NCBI RefSeq assembly: GCF_030068455.1
Contig: NZ_JAQOSQ010000003.1
Coordinates: forward strand, 62,001-126,000
Direction: 5' to 3'
DNA from: Roseofilum casamattae BLCC-M143
GTDB lineage: Bacteria > Cyanobacteriota > Cyanobacteriia > Cyanobacteriales > Desertifilaceae
Length of the DNA: 64,000 nt
Position 1 is the stretch's first letter. Every line of letters starts with the position of its first letter. Position numbers and translations under genes: made by a program. The notes below the pieces were generated by a model. That model saw nothing but the letters and a program-made list of their open reading frames with translations, was not told where the DNA came from and made no database searches. Positions 43,728-52,301 of this stretch are shown here, one piece after another.

Positions 43728-43736
43728 CCAACGGAC
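43696..43736. repeat. Right imperfect terminal inverted repeat (41 bp)
   Basis: This is the partner of the repeat at 42773-42813, in opposite orientation. It begins 20 bases after the cyclodipeptide synthase stop and ends 9 bases before the last codon region of the RTX protein on the other strand. The right copy is itself part of a hairpin (43686-43727), whereas the left copy is linked to a weaker one. Confidence 0.85.
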
Positions 43737-43740
43737 AAGA

Positions 43741-44570
43741 TCGCTCTAGACCAAAGTCAACGAGGTGGTAAAGTCAACGCTGGAAAAGGCTGTTGCACCG
43801 ACCGCAACCTCTTGACCGGAACTAGTGCCACCAACAAATATGCTACTCATGATAGAGACATTCCCCGTAACATTGACCTGAATATTGGCCGTGCTAAAGG
43901 TCAATTGGTCGGGAGCCACGCCATTGACGACACCCAAGACAGAGGTTACGCCGTTATTCGTAACTTGGATAATTGTATTGCCATTCTCCACAGTGAAGGT
44001 GAGGTCGTTGGGAGTAATGCTGCCAGTTAGACCGATGGTATCGCCAGGATTATAGTCGAGGATGAGATCGGCTTCGGCTGCCGTTGCCGCTGCGGTGCTC
44101 GTACGCAAAACGAACACGTCGTTACCCGCACCACCGATAAGAGTATCCGTACCGAAGTCACCGCTGATGACATCATCGCCAGCGCCACCATTGAGCAAGT
44201 CATTGCCTTGACCGCCAAAGATAGCATCATTATCGGCACCACCATCGATAGTGTCGTTGGCTTCGCCACCAGTGAGTTGGTCTTGTCCGGCATCTCCATT
44301 CACGATATCGTTACCGCGATCGCCCGATCCGCGATCGTTACCCGTACCGCAATTAACTTGGTCGTCCCCTTGTCCGCCATTACAAGTATCGTCACCCGCA
44401 CCGCCATTGACCGTATCGTCGCCGCGATTACCATTGGTGTTATCGTCGCCAGCACCAGCATTAATGCGATCGTTGCCATCTAAGCCAAAGATGACATTAT
44501 CAATCTGCGTCCCGAAGAACAGATCGTTACCAGTAGTCGCTGTAAATTCTCCAGAGACTTCTACTACAAC
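43741..44570. repeat. Direct repeat copy A: shared RTX 3' end
   Basis: About 830 bases align to 46751-47580 at a constant offset of 3010 with no gap. They are very similar throughout, including a stretch of more than 100 identical bases (44191-44297 versus 47201-47307). Both copies encode the same RTX C-terminal domain of the two minus-strand proteins. Such similarity suggests recent duplication or gene conversion. Confidence 0.9.
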
Positions 44571-46109
44571 ATTTGCTGTCGGCGTTGCGCTCGGTGTTGG
44601 AGCGGGTGTTGGAGCTGGAGCGGGTGTTGGAACTGGAGCGGGACTCGGTACGGGTAGCTCGGCAATTTCATAAAGCGTCGTAGTGCCGCTGAACTCGTTT
44701 CCTACTGCAAGCAAGGGACTGCCGTTCGGGCTATCTGCGGCGGAGATAAATGCCAGTCCTTCTGGAGCAATATCGATGCCGTTGGGCTGAATGTATTCGA
44801 CGAAATTCGGTGCTGTGGGATTGCTGACATCATAGACCATTATCCCGCCGATGCGCTCTAAGCCAATAAAGGCATAAGTCCTATCATTGATGACGCCGGT
44901 TGCGATCGCCTCTGGTTCTGCACCTTTATTATCGCTGCGACCGTCAAAACTCACCTCGATGTTGTCGTCATCGTCTAGCTCGGCTTCCGAGTTAAACAGT
45001 GCGGGAACTTCCTCGGCAGTGATGCGCCCGAAGTCGTCGCCGCTATCGTAAATGATGGTGCCCGATGAGTTCAAGATGGAGAACGATCGCGCTCCGTAGG
45101 CAAACAGGCGATCGTAGTCCCCATCACCATCGGTATCCCCATCAATGGTGGAAACTTGCAAGCGTCCGAGTTGTTCGTCTTCCTGGAGATCTGCCGCATT
45201 GGGAAATGCCGTAGCATCTAAGGTTAATTCTGCAATTCGTTCATCTTCATCGCGCGCGTCTCCTTCATTGGCGATCGCGTAGTAGGTTTGACCGTTAACC
45301 TCAAACGAATCAATGGAGTCGGGCATAAACATGCCGAATACCGGCCAGTTTTGCAGATTGATGGCATCATCGCGATCGCTCGCATCCAAAGTATTGCCGG
45401 AAAGGCTGTGATCTTTGAGACCTAGAGGAATGATGTCTTGGACGGTAGCCGTAGCGATATTAACGGAGGCGATCGCGTTATTTTCCTGAAGCGTCACAAA
45501 AGCCTTACTGCCATCTGGGGAAACCGCGATATATTCCGGCTCCACATCTTCAGCAACAGTTTTACCGGGAAATATCCGTACCCCTTCGGCGCGCAGGTCA
45601 TCTTCTTGGCCGTTGAAGGATGTAAAATCTGCGGTTTGTACTGTCGCGTTTGCCACTCCAGCAGAGATATCGATAATACTAATAGAGCCTTCTGGGTCGG
45701 TAGTTCCCGGCTCTGCTTCATTGGCAACCAGGACTTTAGTGCCATCCGGCGTGAAGGTTACCATATCCGGCAAGACACCCACAGTCACCGAGTCGAGAAA
45801 AGTGCCCTCGGGGTTAAAGAAAGCAACGGCCCCTGGAGTTACGGCATCTGCATTTTCTACAGCAACGGCGACTACTCCATTGGCCGCCGCAACGCTATTA
45901 ATTCCCGCACCGATCGCAGCATCAACGCTTATGGTTGAAACAAGATTGGGGTTAGTCGGATTGCTAATATCGAGAACATCTAGTACTGCATCATTAGCAT
46001 TGACCACAAACAGGCGTTGCGTTCCGCGATCGTAGGCGACAATTTCCGCAGCGCTTTCATCAATGATTCCCGACGAGTATCTGCCAATCTGCGTTAATTC
46101 TATGGCCAT
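43746..46109 (-). CDS. Choice-of-anchor I family protein with RTX C-terminus
   Basis: This 787-residue protein has an N-terminal beta-propeller-like choice-of-anchor I region (residues about 1-500) with LVIVD-type repeats such as RLFVVNANDAVLDVLDISNP, GSISIIDISAG and PEYIAVSPDGSKAFVTLQ. A Pro-rich linker (PAPVPTPAPAPTPAPTP) leads to a C-terminal RTX region of Ca2+-binding nonapeptides (GNDxxNGGAGDD) and a final domain ending in ATAFSSVDFTTSLTLV. Secretion by a type I system is expected, since there is no N-terminal signal; no exporter is nearby. ATG at 46109 has GAGGAATGAATA upstream. Relatives have been called alkaline phosphatase-like, but I see no proof of that activity. Confidence 0.9.
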   Translation of the reverse strand: MAIELTQIGRYSSGIIDESAAEIVAYDRGTQRLFVVNANDAVLDVLDISNPTNPNLVSTISVDAAIGAGINSVAAANGVVAVAVENADAVTPGAVAFFNPEGTFLDSVTVGVLPDMVTFTPDGTKVLVANEAEPGTTDPEGSISIIDISAGVANATVQTADFTSFNGQEDDLRAEGVRIFPGKTVAEDVEPEYIAVSPDGSKAFVTLQENNAIASVNIATATVQDIIPLGLKDHSLSGNTLDASDRDDAINLQNWPVFGMFMPDSIDSFEVNGQTYYAIANEGDARDEDERIAELTLDATAFPNAADLQEDEQLGRLQVSTIDGDTDGDGDYDRLFAYGARSFSILNSSGTIIYDSGDDFGRITAEEVPALFNSEAELDDDDNIEVSFDGRSDNKGAEPEAIATGVINDRTYAFIGLERIGGIMVYDVSNPTAPNFVEYIQPNGIDIAPEGLAFISAADSPNGSPLLAVGNEFSGTTTLYEIAELPVPSPAPVPTPAPAPTPAPTPSATPTANVVVEVSGEFTATTGNDLFFGTQIDNVIFGLDGNDRINAGAGDDNTNGNRGDDTVNGGAGDDTCNGGQGDDQVNCGTGNDRGSGDRGNDIVNGDAGQDQLTGGEANDTIDGGADNDAIFGGQGNDLLNGGAGDDVISGDFGTDTLIGGAGNDVFVLRTSTAAATAAEADLILDYNPGDTIGLTGSITPNDLTFTVENGNTIIQVTNNGVTSVLGVVNGVAPDQLTFSTANIQVNVTGNVSIMSSIFVGGTSSGQEVAVGATAFSSVDFTTSLTLV

Positions 46110-46421
46110 TATTCATTCCTCACACAAAACTGCCCGTATCGTACTTAATTTTGTCCTCTCGCAAGATTAACAGTTCAATATTTTATGGTTAAGTCAAAAC
46201 TAAGATTCCTTATAAGTGTTGTGCCTATAGTATCTTTTTGGGAACTATATAACTTTTTAGTGCGTACTTTACATCATAAAGTTATCTACTCTACGCTTAA
46301 TACATCCCTTTCCGGATAGCGATCGCTTCAAGATTTTGGCAATACCCAAAGTTGCAGAAGCGCGAGCTAGCTTGTTCCAATTTCGGGGCAATCCGTTTTT
46401 CATTAAAGAGGAGAACACCCA
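46110..46421. other. Divergent promoter gap between RTX and CDGSH genes
   Basis: This gap of 312 bases holds the leaders of the choice-of-anchor RTX gene (minus) and of the CDGSH gene (plus). It is AT-rich with a GCGATCGC at 46319-46326. Apart from the ribosome sites at each end, I see no gene or clear regulatory motif. Confidence 0.6.
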
Positions 46422-46658
46422 ATGAGCGATCCTGTAATTGCCGATAAGAAACCGGCTATTTTAACCCTCGAACCCGGTAACTATTACTGGTGTTCGTGCG
46501 GCCAGTCGAGCAACCAGCCCTACTGCGATGGTTCTCATGCCGGCACCCAATTTACGCCGATGGCGATCGAGATAACTGAGACCAAGCAAGTAGCGCTGTG
46601 CAACTGCAAATACAGTGAAAATAAACCATTTTGCGATGGAGCACATGCCAAATTATAA
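46422..46658 (+). CDS. CDGSH-type iron-sulfur protein (two domains)
   Basis: This 78-residue protein has two CDGSH-type motifs: CSCGQSSNQPYCDGSH near residue 24 and CNCKYSENKPFCDGAH near residue 58. Each supplies three Cys and one His for a [2Fe-2S] cluster, so it should bind two clusters. There is no membrane anchor, unlike mitoNEET. ATG at 46422 follows AAAGAGGAG at good distance. Such small proteins are linked to iron or redox balance. It converges with the RTX gene at 46756, with a palindrome between them. Confidence 0.95.
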   Translation: MSDPVIADKKPAILTLEPGNYYWCSCGQSSNQPYCDGSHAGTQFTPMAIEITETKQVALCNCKYSENKPFCDGAHAKL

Positions 46659-46685
46659 GAGATATTAGTTATCTCATTAAAACAA

Positions 46686-46712
46686 GTAGGGTGCGTTAAT
46701 AACGCACCCTAC
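46686..46712. terminator. Perfect 13-bp palindrome, likely bidirectional terminator/REP element
   Basis: GTAGGGTGCGTTA and TAACGCACCCTAC form perfect 13-bp arms around a single base. It lies between the convergent CDGSH and RTX genes, a position suited to ending both transcripts. It shares its outer bases with the palindrome at 6044-6068, so it is also a member of a dispersed repeat family. Confidence 0.8.
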
Positions 46713-46750
46713 CGATCGCACAAATTACAACAGGAATAAATCGGACAAGA

Positions 46751-47580
46751 TAGGTCTAGACCAAACTAAACGAGTTAGTAAAGTCAACGCTAGCAAATGC
46801 CGTTGCACCCACCGCAAACTCTTGACCCAAAATATTGCCGCCGACAAAGACACTACTCATTACAGAGACATTCCCCGTAACATTCACTTGAATATCGGCA
46901 GTGCTAAAGGTCAACTGTTCCGGAGCCACGCCATTGACGATACCCAAGACGGAGGTGACGCCATTATTCGTCACTTGGATAATCGTATTGCCATTCTCCA
47001 CGGTGAAGGTGAGGTCGTCGGGAGTAACGCCACCGGTTAGACCGATGGTATCGCCCGGATTATAGTCGAGGATGAGATCGGCTTCGGCCGCCGTTGCCGC
47101 TGCGGTGCTCGTGCGCAAAACGAACACGTCGTTACCCGCACCGCCGATAAGAGTATCCGTACCGAAGTCACCGCTGATGACATCATCGCCAGCACCGCCA
47201 TTGAGCAAGTCATTGCCTTGACCGCCAAAGATAGCATCATTATCGGCACCACCATCGATAGTGTCGTTGGCTTCGCCACCAGTGAGTTGGTCTTGTCCGG
47301 CATCTCCGTTCACGATATCGTTTCCGCGATCGCCCGATCCGCGATCGTTACCGTCGCCACAGTTGACTTGGTCGTTCCCTTGTCCGCCATTGCAAGTATC
47401 GTCACCCGCACCACCATTGACCGTATCGTCGCCGCGATTACCATTGGTGTTGTCGTTACCCGCACCACCATTGACTAGATCGTTGCCATCCAAACCAAAG
47501 ATGACATTATCAATCTGCGTTCCGAAGATAACATCATTACTAATGGTTGCTTGGAATTCTCCAGCCACTTCCACCACAAT
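46751..47580. repeat. Direct repeat copy B: shared RTX 3' end
   Basis: This copy aligns without gaps to 43741-44570 at an offset of 3010. It encodes the C-terminal domain of the 949-residue RTX protein. Differences are scattered single-base changes, many at third codon positions. Confidence 0.9.
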
Positions 47581-49605
47581 ATTGAAGGAAGAGGTTGGGG
47601 TTTCGCTCGGTGCCGGACTCGGTGCTGGAGCTGGACTCGGCGCTGGAGGATTGGGGAACGCTGCCAGAATCTCAGTACTGGTCAAGTTATCCACCGTTTC
47701 GATAACTCCAACACCTCCAGAATTACTGGTAAAGGAGAAGAAGTCTTCAATAACCAAGTCACCGGCTGACTCGAACGCTCCAGTATTATTGAGATCTAAA
47801 ACCAAGTTGGTGCCATCGCGCAGAACTTTCGTTCCCGGAGTATCTTCAGATAGAGACAGCTCGACTCCTTCTATCGTGAGGACATCGGCATCGCCACCAC
47901 TATCTTTAATCGTTGTACCGACAGCATTGGTTGCATTCAACAGATAAGTATCGTTTCCATTGCCACCTTGCAGATTGAGACCGGCAACTGTTCCGCCAGT
48001 AATGGTATCGTCGAAGTTAGAACCGATCGCCCCTTCAAAACCGGTAATACTATTCTCAACCGAACCGACGAGAGCGACTCCTGTTTCGAGATTAATATTG
48101 ACGCCAACGGCTGCTTCGACATAAGAAACGAAGTCAAATCCAGCTCCACCGATTAAGGTATCGCTACCATCACCGCAACTGAGAGTATCGTTACCGGCAC
48201 CACCATCAACCGAGTCATCTCCAGCTCCACCATTGAGTGCGTCATTGGTCGCATCGTTACCCATAATGGTGTCATTACCATTGGAACCGCCAAAGCCTTC
48301 AACGCCTTCAATGGCATTATTCAGTGCAATACCTCCAGCTAGAGTACCGCTAACATTAGTAGCTCCAGAAGCAGAAACATTAATGGTCAGCCCGGCATTG
48401 ACGCTAACGTCTAACTCGACATTAATGAAGCTGACCATATCGAATCCAGCACCACCATTAATATCGGAGGTACCATCGCCACAAATCAGTAGGTCATCGC
48501 CTTCACCACCGACTAGGACATTACCGCCAATCAAGGTATCTTTACCGTTACCACCGACGAGACTATCGGCTCCATCGCCGCCAACGAGACTATCATCGCC
48601 ATTTCCACCAACCAGGGTGTCGTTACCGTCGCCGCCCAGACAGGTGTCGTTACCGTTTCCACCAGCACAGGAGTCATCACCAGCCCCCCCAATAAGGCTA
48701 TCCCTGCCATTTCCACCATCTAGGGTATCGCTATCAGCTCCACCATCTAAGGTGTCGCGACCATCATCACCCATACAAGAGTCGTTGCCGTCTCCGCCAG
48801 CGCAAGAGTCGTTGCCGTCTCCGCCAGCGCAAGAGTCGTTGCCAGCTCCACCATCACAGGTATCGTTACCGACTCCACCGGCACAAGAGTCATCGCCAGC
48901 TCCACCAGCGCAGGAGTCGTTGCCATCTCCACCAGCACAGGTATCGTTACCCTCACCGCCAGCACAAGTATCGTTACCCTCACCGCCAGCGCAAGAGTCA
49001 TCGCCAGCTCCACCAGCACAAGAGTCGTTACCGGCTCCACCAAGACAGGTATCGTCTCCATTTCCACCGTTCATGGTGTCATCGCCATCAGCACCAGATA
49101 GTCCTGATATTCCGGATAATCCCCCGGAACCGGAACCTCCACCCGAACCGGAACCCGTGCCCGAACCCGTACCCGTACCCGTACCCGTACCCGAACCGGA
49201 ACCCGAACCGGAACCCGTACCCGAACCGGAACCTGTACCCGTACCCGTACCTCCACCCGTGCCTTGCGAACCAGAACGGCTTCCAGTTCTGGAAGATTTA
49301 CCCGAGCCGCCAATCAAGATATCATTGCCATCACCGCAATTAATGACATCGCCACCAGCGGCACCGATGAGAATTTGGCCGGTATTTAAGGTTCCTGTCA
49401 GGCTGCTTTGAGCATCGACATCAATGGTAATAATGGCTTGTCCGAGAGCAGTCGCTGAGATATCGAGAGCGTATTCAGCAACTTGACTATCGCTGAGGTC
49501 GTCAACAGCTACGCCAAAATGAGCGGTCAGTTCAGCTTCGTAGTTGACTTTGACAAAGGTCAGTGACTCGGCCGATAAGGTGTTTTCACTGGTGATAAAT
49601 GCCAT
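46756..49605 (-). CDS. RTX calcium-binding repeat protein with Cys-containing nonapeptides
   Basis: This protein of 949 residues starts at ATG 49605, preceded by GGAGAAATTCT; an upstream start at 49677 has no support. A short N-terminal domain (MAFITSENTLSAESLTF) leads to VINCGDGNDILIGG, then a low-complexity Gly/Ser/Thr linker of about 45 residues encoded by a hexamer microsatellite. Next come many RTX nonapeptides, eleven in a row with Cys at the hydrophobic core position (DDSCAGGxGND). A second RTX block and the same C-terminal domain as its neighbour follow (AEADLILDYNPGDTIGL). It should be exported by a type I system and fold on Ca2+. No exporter is nearby. Confidence 0.92.
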   Translation of the reverse strand: MAFITSENTLSAESLTFVKVNYEAELTAHFGVAVDDLSDSQVAEYALDISATALGQAIITIDVDAQSSLTGTLNTGQILIGAAGGDVINCGDGNDILIGGSGKSSRTGSRSGSQGTGGGTGTGTGSGSGTGSGSGSGSGTGTGTGTGSGTGSGSGGGSGSGGLSGISGLSGADGDDTMNGGNGDDTCLGGAGNDSCAGGAGDDSCAGGEGNDTCAGGEGNDTCAGGDGNDSCAGGAGDDSCAGGVGNDTCDGGAGNDSCAGGDGNDSCAGGDGNDSCMGDDGRDTLDGGADSDTLDGGNGRDSLIGGAGDDSCAGGNGNDTCLGGDGNDTLVGGNGDDSLVGGDGADSLVGGNGKDTLIGGNVLVGGEGDDLLICGDGTSDINGGAGFDMVSFINVELDVSVNAGLTINVSASGATNVSGTLAGGIALNNAIEGVEGFGGSNGNDTIMGNDATNDALNGGAGDDSVDGGAGNDTLSCGDGSDTLIGGAGFDFVSYVEAAVGVNINLETGVALVGSVENSITGFEGAIGSNFDDTITGGTVAGLNLQGGNGNDTYLLNATNAVGTTIKDSGGDADVLTIEGVELSLSEDTPGTKVLRDGTNLVLDLNNTGAFESAGDLVIEDFFSFTSNSGGVGVIETVDNLTSTEILAAFPNPPAPSPAPAPSPAPSETPTSSFNIVVEVAGEFQATISNDVIFGTQIDNVIFGLDGNDLVNGGAGNDNTNGNRGDDTVNGGAGDDTCNGGQGNDQVNCGDGNDRGSGDRGNDIVNGDAGQDQLTGGEANDTIDGGADNDAIFGGQGNDLLNGGAGDDVISGDFGTDTLIGGAGNDVFVLRTSTAAATAAEADLILDYNPGDTIGLTGGVTPDDLTFTVENGNTIIQVTNNGVTSVLGIVNGVAPEQLTFSTADIQVNVTGNVSVMSSVFVGGNILGQEFAVGATAFASVDFTNSFSLV
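49125..49262. repeat. Hexamer microsatellite encoding the Gly/Ser/Thr linker
   Basis: A run of CCCGTA/CCGGAA-type hexamers fills this segment; on the coding strand it gives alternating Gly-Thr and Gly-Ser. Because the unit is six bases, length changes keep the reading frame, so the linker can vary between strains without breaking the gene. The opposite-strand reading frame is an artefact of the same repeat. Confidence 0.85.
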
Positions 49606-49680
49606 AGAATTTCTCCGAATGTTCCTTGTAATGACTAAGTTGAAATAGGTATGAGCGGAATGGCGAGTGGAACTCAACCA

Positions 49681-50994
49681 CTAAAGTCCGCAACGTTTGA
49701 GTCGCGTGCCGAGATAGGGCCATAAGCGCCCCCGTCGTCCCCAAGTGGGGAGATGGCCTTCGGGAGCGCTGAGGTCGAAGATGAGGTCGGCGTAGGCTAA
49801 CCACGATCGCTCTGGAGTGCGCCAACCAATGAGGTCTCCAAAGGCTTCGTAGTTTTTGTCTGCACTGCGCCAGATGCGGTTTTGTACGCTAAAGCCGAAG
49901 TGCCCGTTGCTGGCGTTTACCCAGAGTCGATCGAGGGTACGCAAATCCCGACCGGGTAAGTGTTTGACTTGTTTTTCGGCGAGCCGTCCTTCCACGGTGC
50001 GATCGCACATTTCGAGCAGCAACTGTTCGGTGTGCTTATCGGCGGCTTGCCAGTCTCGAGCGTCCAGCAATTGTTGCAAGTGACTGTAGTCCATGCCAAC
50101 AGCGGAGGGCCATTGACCTTCAGTATTCCCAACCGGAACGAGTGCTTCCCAAGGGGGAGAGATCAGCTCGATCCCTAATAGGTCAAACCATTCGCGGATT
50201 GATTGCGGCCGGTCTTCCGGTTCGAGGGCCATGCCATCGAGGATTGCTTGGTTCGTACGATCGCCGATCAGCGGATTGAGCTGTTGGGGAGGAATTAGCG
50301 GATCGTCCTGGTTGCGGGCCACTCGGCGATCGCGATTCCCGGCAGACTCGGGGACTTCTTCGGTGAGCAGTGCATAGAGAGTGGCTGCTAATCCATAAAC
50401 ATCGGTATAGGCTCCGCGAAAGGCCCGCCAGTCATACTGCTCGATGGGTGCAAATCCTTTGCTCACATAAGCTGTATGGTTTTGCACCAGGTTGGGCATA
50501 AACTTGCGCACCATGCCAAAGTCAATCAGCACGGCTGAGGCTCGATCCTTGCGCCGCAGAATATTCAGGGGTTTGACATCTCGATGCAAGAATCCCTGAT
50601 GATGTATGGTGTTGAGCGCATCTCCGACTTGTCGGATATAGTGAAGGGCTTCCTCTTCGGGAAGTGCTCCCTCGGCATCGACTAAGTTACCGAGGTTGGT
50701 TCCCTCAATATATTCCATGACAATGCACCAGACTCCCTCTTCTTGAATCAATTCTTCGACGCGAAGAATATGAGGATGGGAGCATTTAGCAATCCATAGG
50801 GCTTCGTTGAGAAAGTCTTGTTGACATTTCTCGAAGTCTTTTTTTTGTCGGATTTTCTCGTTTAAGGTTTTCACAACTACTGGGTTTCCACCTTTAAGTT
50901 GGGCGAGGTAAGTAATCCCAAATCCTCCCTCGCCGAGTTGCAGGGTAATGGTATATTTACCATCTTGCAATTGATGTCCGGGTTGCCAAACCAT
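49681..50994 (-). CDS. Ser/Thr protein kinase fused to a GUN4 domain
   Basis: This 437-residue protein has a eukaryotic-type kinase domain (about residues 10-270) with the Gly loop LGEGGFGITY, VVVKTLNE (ATP Lys), LHRDVKPLNIL, and IDFGMV. From about residue 300 the C-terminus is a GUN4 domain (YSHLQQLLDARDWQAADKHTEQLLLEM, RTLDRLWVNASNGHFGFSVQNRIW). Free GUN4 binds Mg-protoporphyrin and activates Mg-chelatase; the fusion may make the kinase sense a tetrapyrrole. ATG at 50994. It is 75 bases upstream of the RTX gene on the same strand, but probably not functionally linked. Confidence 0.94.
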   Translation of the reverse strand: MVWQPGHQLQDGKYTITLQLGEGGFGITYLAQLKGGNPVVVKTLNEKIRQKKDFEKCQQDFLNEALWIAKCSHPHILRVEELIQEEGVWCIVMEYIEGTNLGNLVDAEGALPEEEALHYIRQVGDALNTIHHQGFLHRDVKPLNILRRKDRASAVLIDFGMVRKFMPNLVQNHTAYVSKGFAPIEQYDWRAFRGAYTDVYGLAATLYALLTEEVPESAGNRDRRVARNQDDPLIPPQQLNPLIGDRTNQAILDGMALEPEDRPQSIREWFDLLGIELISPPWEALVPVGNTEGQWPSAVGMDYSHLQQLLDARDWQAADKHTEQLLLEMCDRTVEGRLAEKQVKHLPGRDLRTLDRLWVNASNGHFGFSVQNRIWRSADKNYEAFGDLIGWRTPERSWLAYADLIFDLSAPEGHLPTWGRRGRLWPYLGTRLKRCGL

Positions 50995-51354
50995 CGTAAT
51001 ATTCTGTTCGGATTCGATCGTCTCGCGGATTGATAAAGTCGTCCAATCTTAGCGGTACAATAGCTCGCATTAATTGGCAGGAGATAGAGGGCTATCTCGT
51101 CTATTATTTTGCAGGCGTTCTATTGTTTTCATGGTTTTTGATGGTTGAGATAAGTATTTTACAGTGAATTCAGAAGCGTCTACACAACGGATATTGACCA
51201 TTACGGATCTCTGAAAAAAACTTTTTTTGTCTGTGCAGAGAATATTGCTAATGCTTAATATTTTGTATTGTTGGTTATCTAGAGAAGAATAGGAGAGAGA
51301 ATTAGTCCGATCTCCAAGGAAGTTCTAGAGTTCGGTACCGGACAGGTGCGATCG
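50995..51354. other. Gap between kinase-GUN4 and pentapeptide genes
   Basis: This 360-base gap separates two minus-strand genes. It holds the upstream region of the kinase and the end of the pentapeptide transcript. It is AT-rich around 51190-51290 with runs of A and T (AAAAAAACTTTTTTT near 51213). I see no gene in it. Confidence 0.6.
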
Positions 51355-52167
51355 CTAAACTCCAAATTTTAGTCCTAAACTGTGTCCCGTATTGTTCCGG
51401 GTGAACGGATTCCACGTTGCCAGCTCTTTCGCCGGACGACTCGATAAGATTGTGTAGGCTTTTTCACTTAATCCGCGCACTTGACTGAAATCTGCTCCGG
51501 CAACATTTTGGACTTGATCGAATGTCGCGTCAGTCAGATCGGCACCGCGAAAATCAGCTCCTTGCAATTCCGTGCTATTCAATCGAGTATTGCGCAGATT
51601 CGCTCCGGTTAAAAAGGCTTTTTGTAAATTGGCTCCGCTCAAGGCCGCATTTTCTAGGTTGGCTTGGGTAAAATCCGTACCGCTTAAATAGGCTCCGCGC
51701 AAGTTGGCTCCGCGCAGATCGGCTCCGCGCAGATACGCTGTATTTAAAAAGACTCCAGCCAAACTCGCTTTGGGGCCGACAGCGCCGGACTTGTGATAGG
51801 CAAATCCTTCCGGCCAAACTGTTGTACTATCGTAGAGAGCAACTTGCAATCGCGCATTCTCTAATATCGCTCCACTTAAATTGGTACTTTGGAGCTGGAC
51901 GCGATTTAAGTACGCACCTGTTAAATTTGCTCCTTGCAAGTTTGCTTCTTGTAAATTGGCTCCCCGTAAATCGATGCCTTGCAAGTTCGCTCCGCTTAAG
52001 TTCGCTTGACTCAGGTTCGCTGCGATCGCACTGGCTCCTGATAAATTTATCCCATTTAAATCTATGCCAGACAAATCTATCTGTCGTAATTCTATTCCCG
52101 GTCGGTCAGCACTGGGTTGCAGTCCGAGGCGATCGATAGTGCGATCGCTATTCCCTGTTGAGAGCAT
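51355..52167 (-). CDS. Pentapeptide repeat protein
   Basis: This 270-residue protein is built of pentapeptide repeats of the A(D/N)LXX kind, such as GANLQGIDLRGANLQEANL, GADLRGANLRGAYLSGTDF and NAALSGANLQKAFLTGANL, giving a right-handed quadrilateral beta-helix. A break with DSTTVWPEGFAYHKSGAVG splits the repeats, as in many cyanobacterial members. There is no signal peptide, so it is probably cytoplasmic or lumenal by another route. The function is unknown. ATG at 52167. It is divergent from the bilin lyase gene. Confidence 0.94.
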   Translation of the reverse strand: MLSTGNSDRTIDRLGLQPSADRPGIELRQIDLSGIDLNGINLSGASAIAANLSQANLSGANLQGIDLRGANLQEANLQGANLTGAYLNRVQLQSTNLSGAILENARLQVALYDSTTVWPEGFAYHKSGAVGPKASLAGVFLNTAYLRGADLRGANLRGAYLSGTDFTQANLENAALSGANLQKAFLTGANLRNTRLNSTELQGADFRGADLTDATFDQVQNVAGADFSQVRGLSEKAYTILSSRPAKELATWNPFTRNNTGHSLGLKFGV

Positions 52168-52301
52168 GTTAAACTTGCATGATTAAATATCGACGAATTA
52201 GCTTATCTTAAAATTCGATTGGGCATTTTCCCGAAGTTTGTTGACGTTTCTTAATCAAACTTCAGCCCCATGAATTCTTCCAACTGTAGGTTACCCTCAT
52301 T

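Noticed and set aside
42773-43736. Calling the cyclodipeptide synthase segment an insertion sequence
   Set aside because: There is no transposase and no target-site duplication; only inverted repeats are present, so it is reported as repeats.
47261-47947. Plus-strand open frame of about 228 codons opposite the RTX 3' end
   Set aside because: It also arises in the second RTX copy at 44251-44673, which shows it is a by-product of the repeat coding.
48740-49070. Regular short repeats resembling a CRISPR array
   Set aside because: The units are 27 bases with no spacers and code for RTX nonapeptides in frame.
48233-49411. A long open frame on the plus strand, rich in Pro and Ser, opposite the RTX gene
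   Set aside because: It is the mirror of the RTX nonapeptide repeats, which leave few stop codons on the other strand; it has no ribosome site and no known domain.
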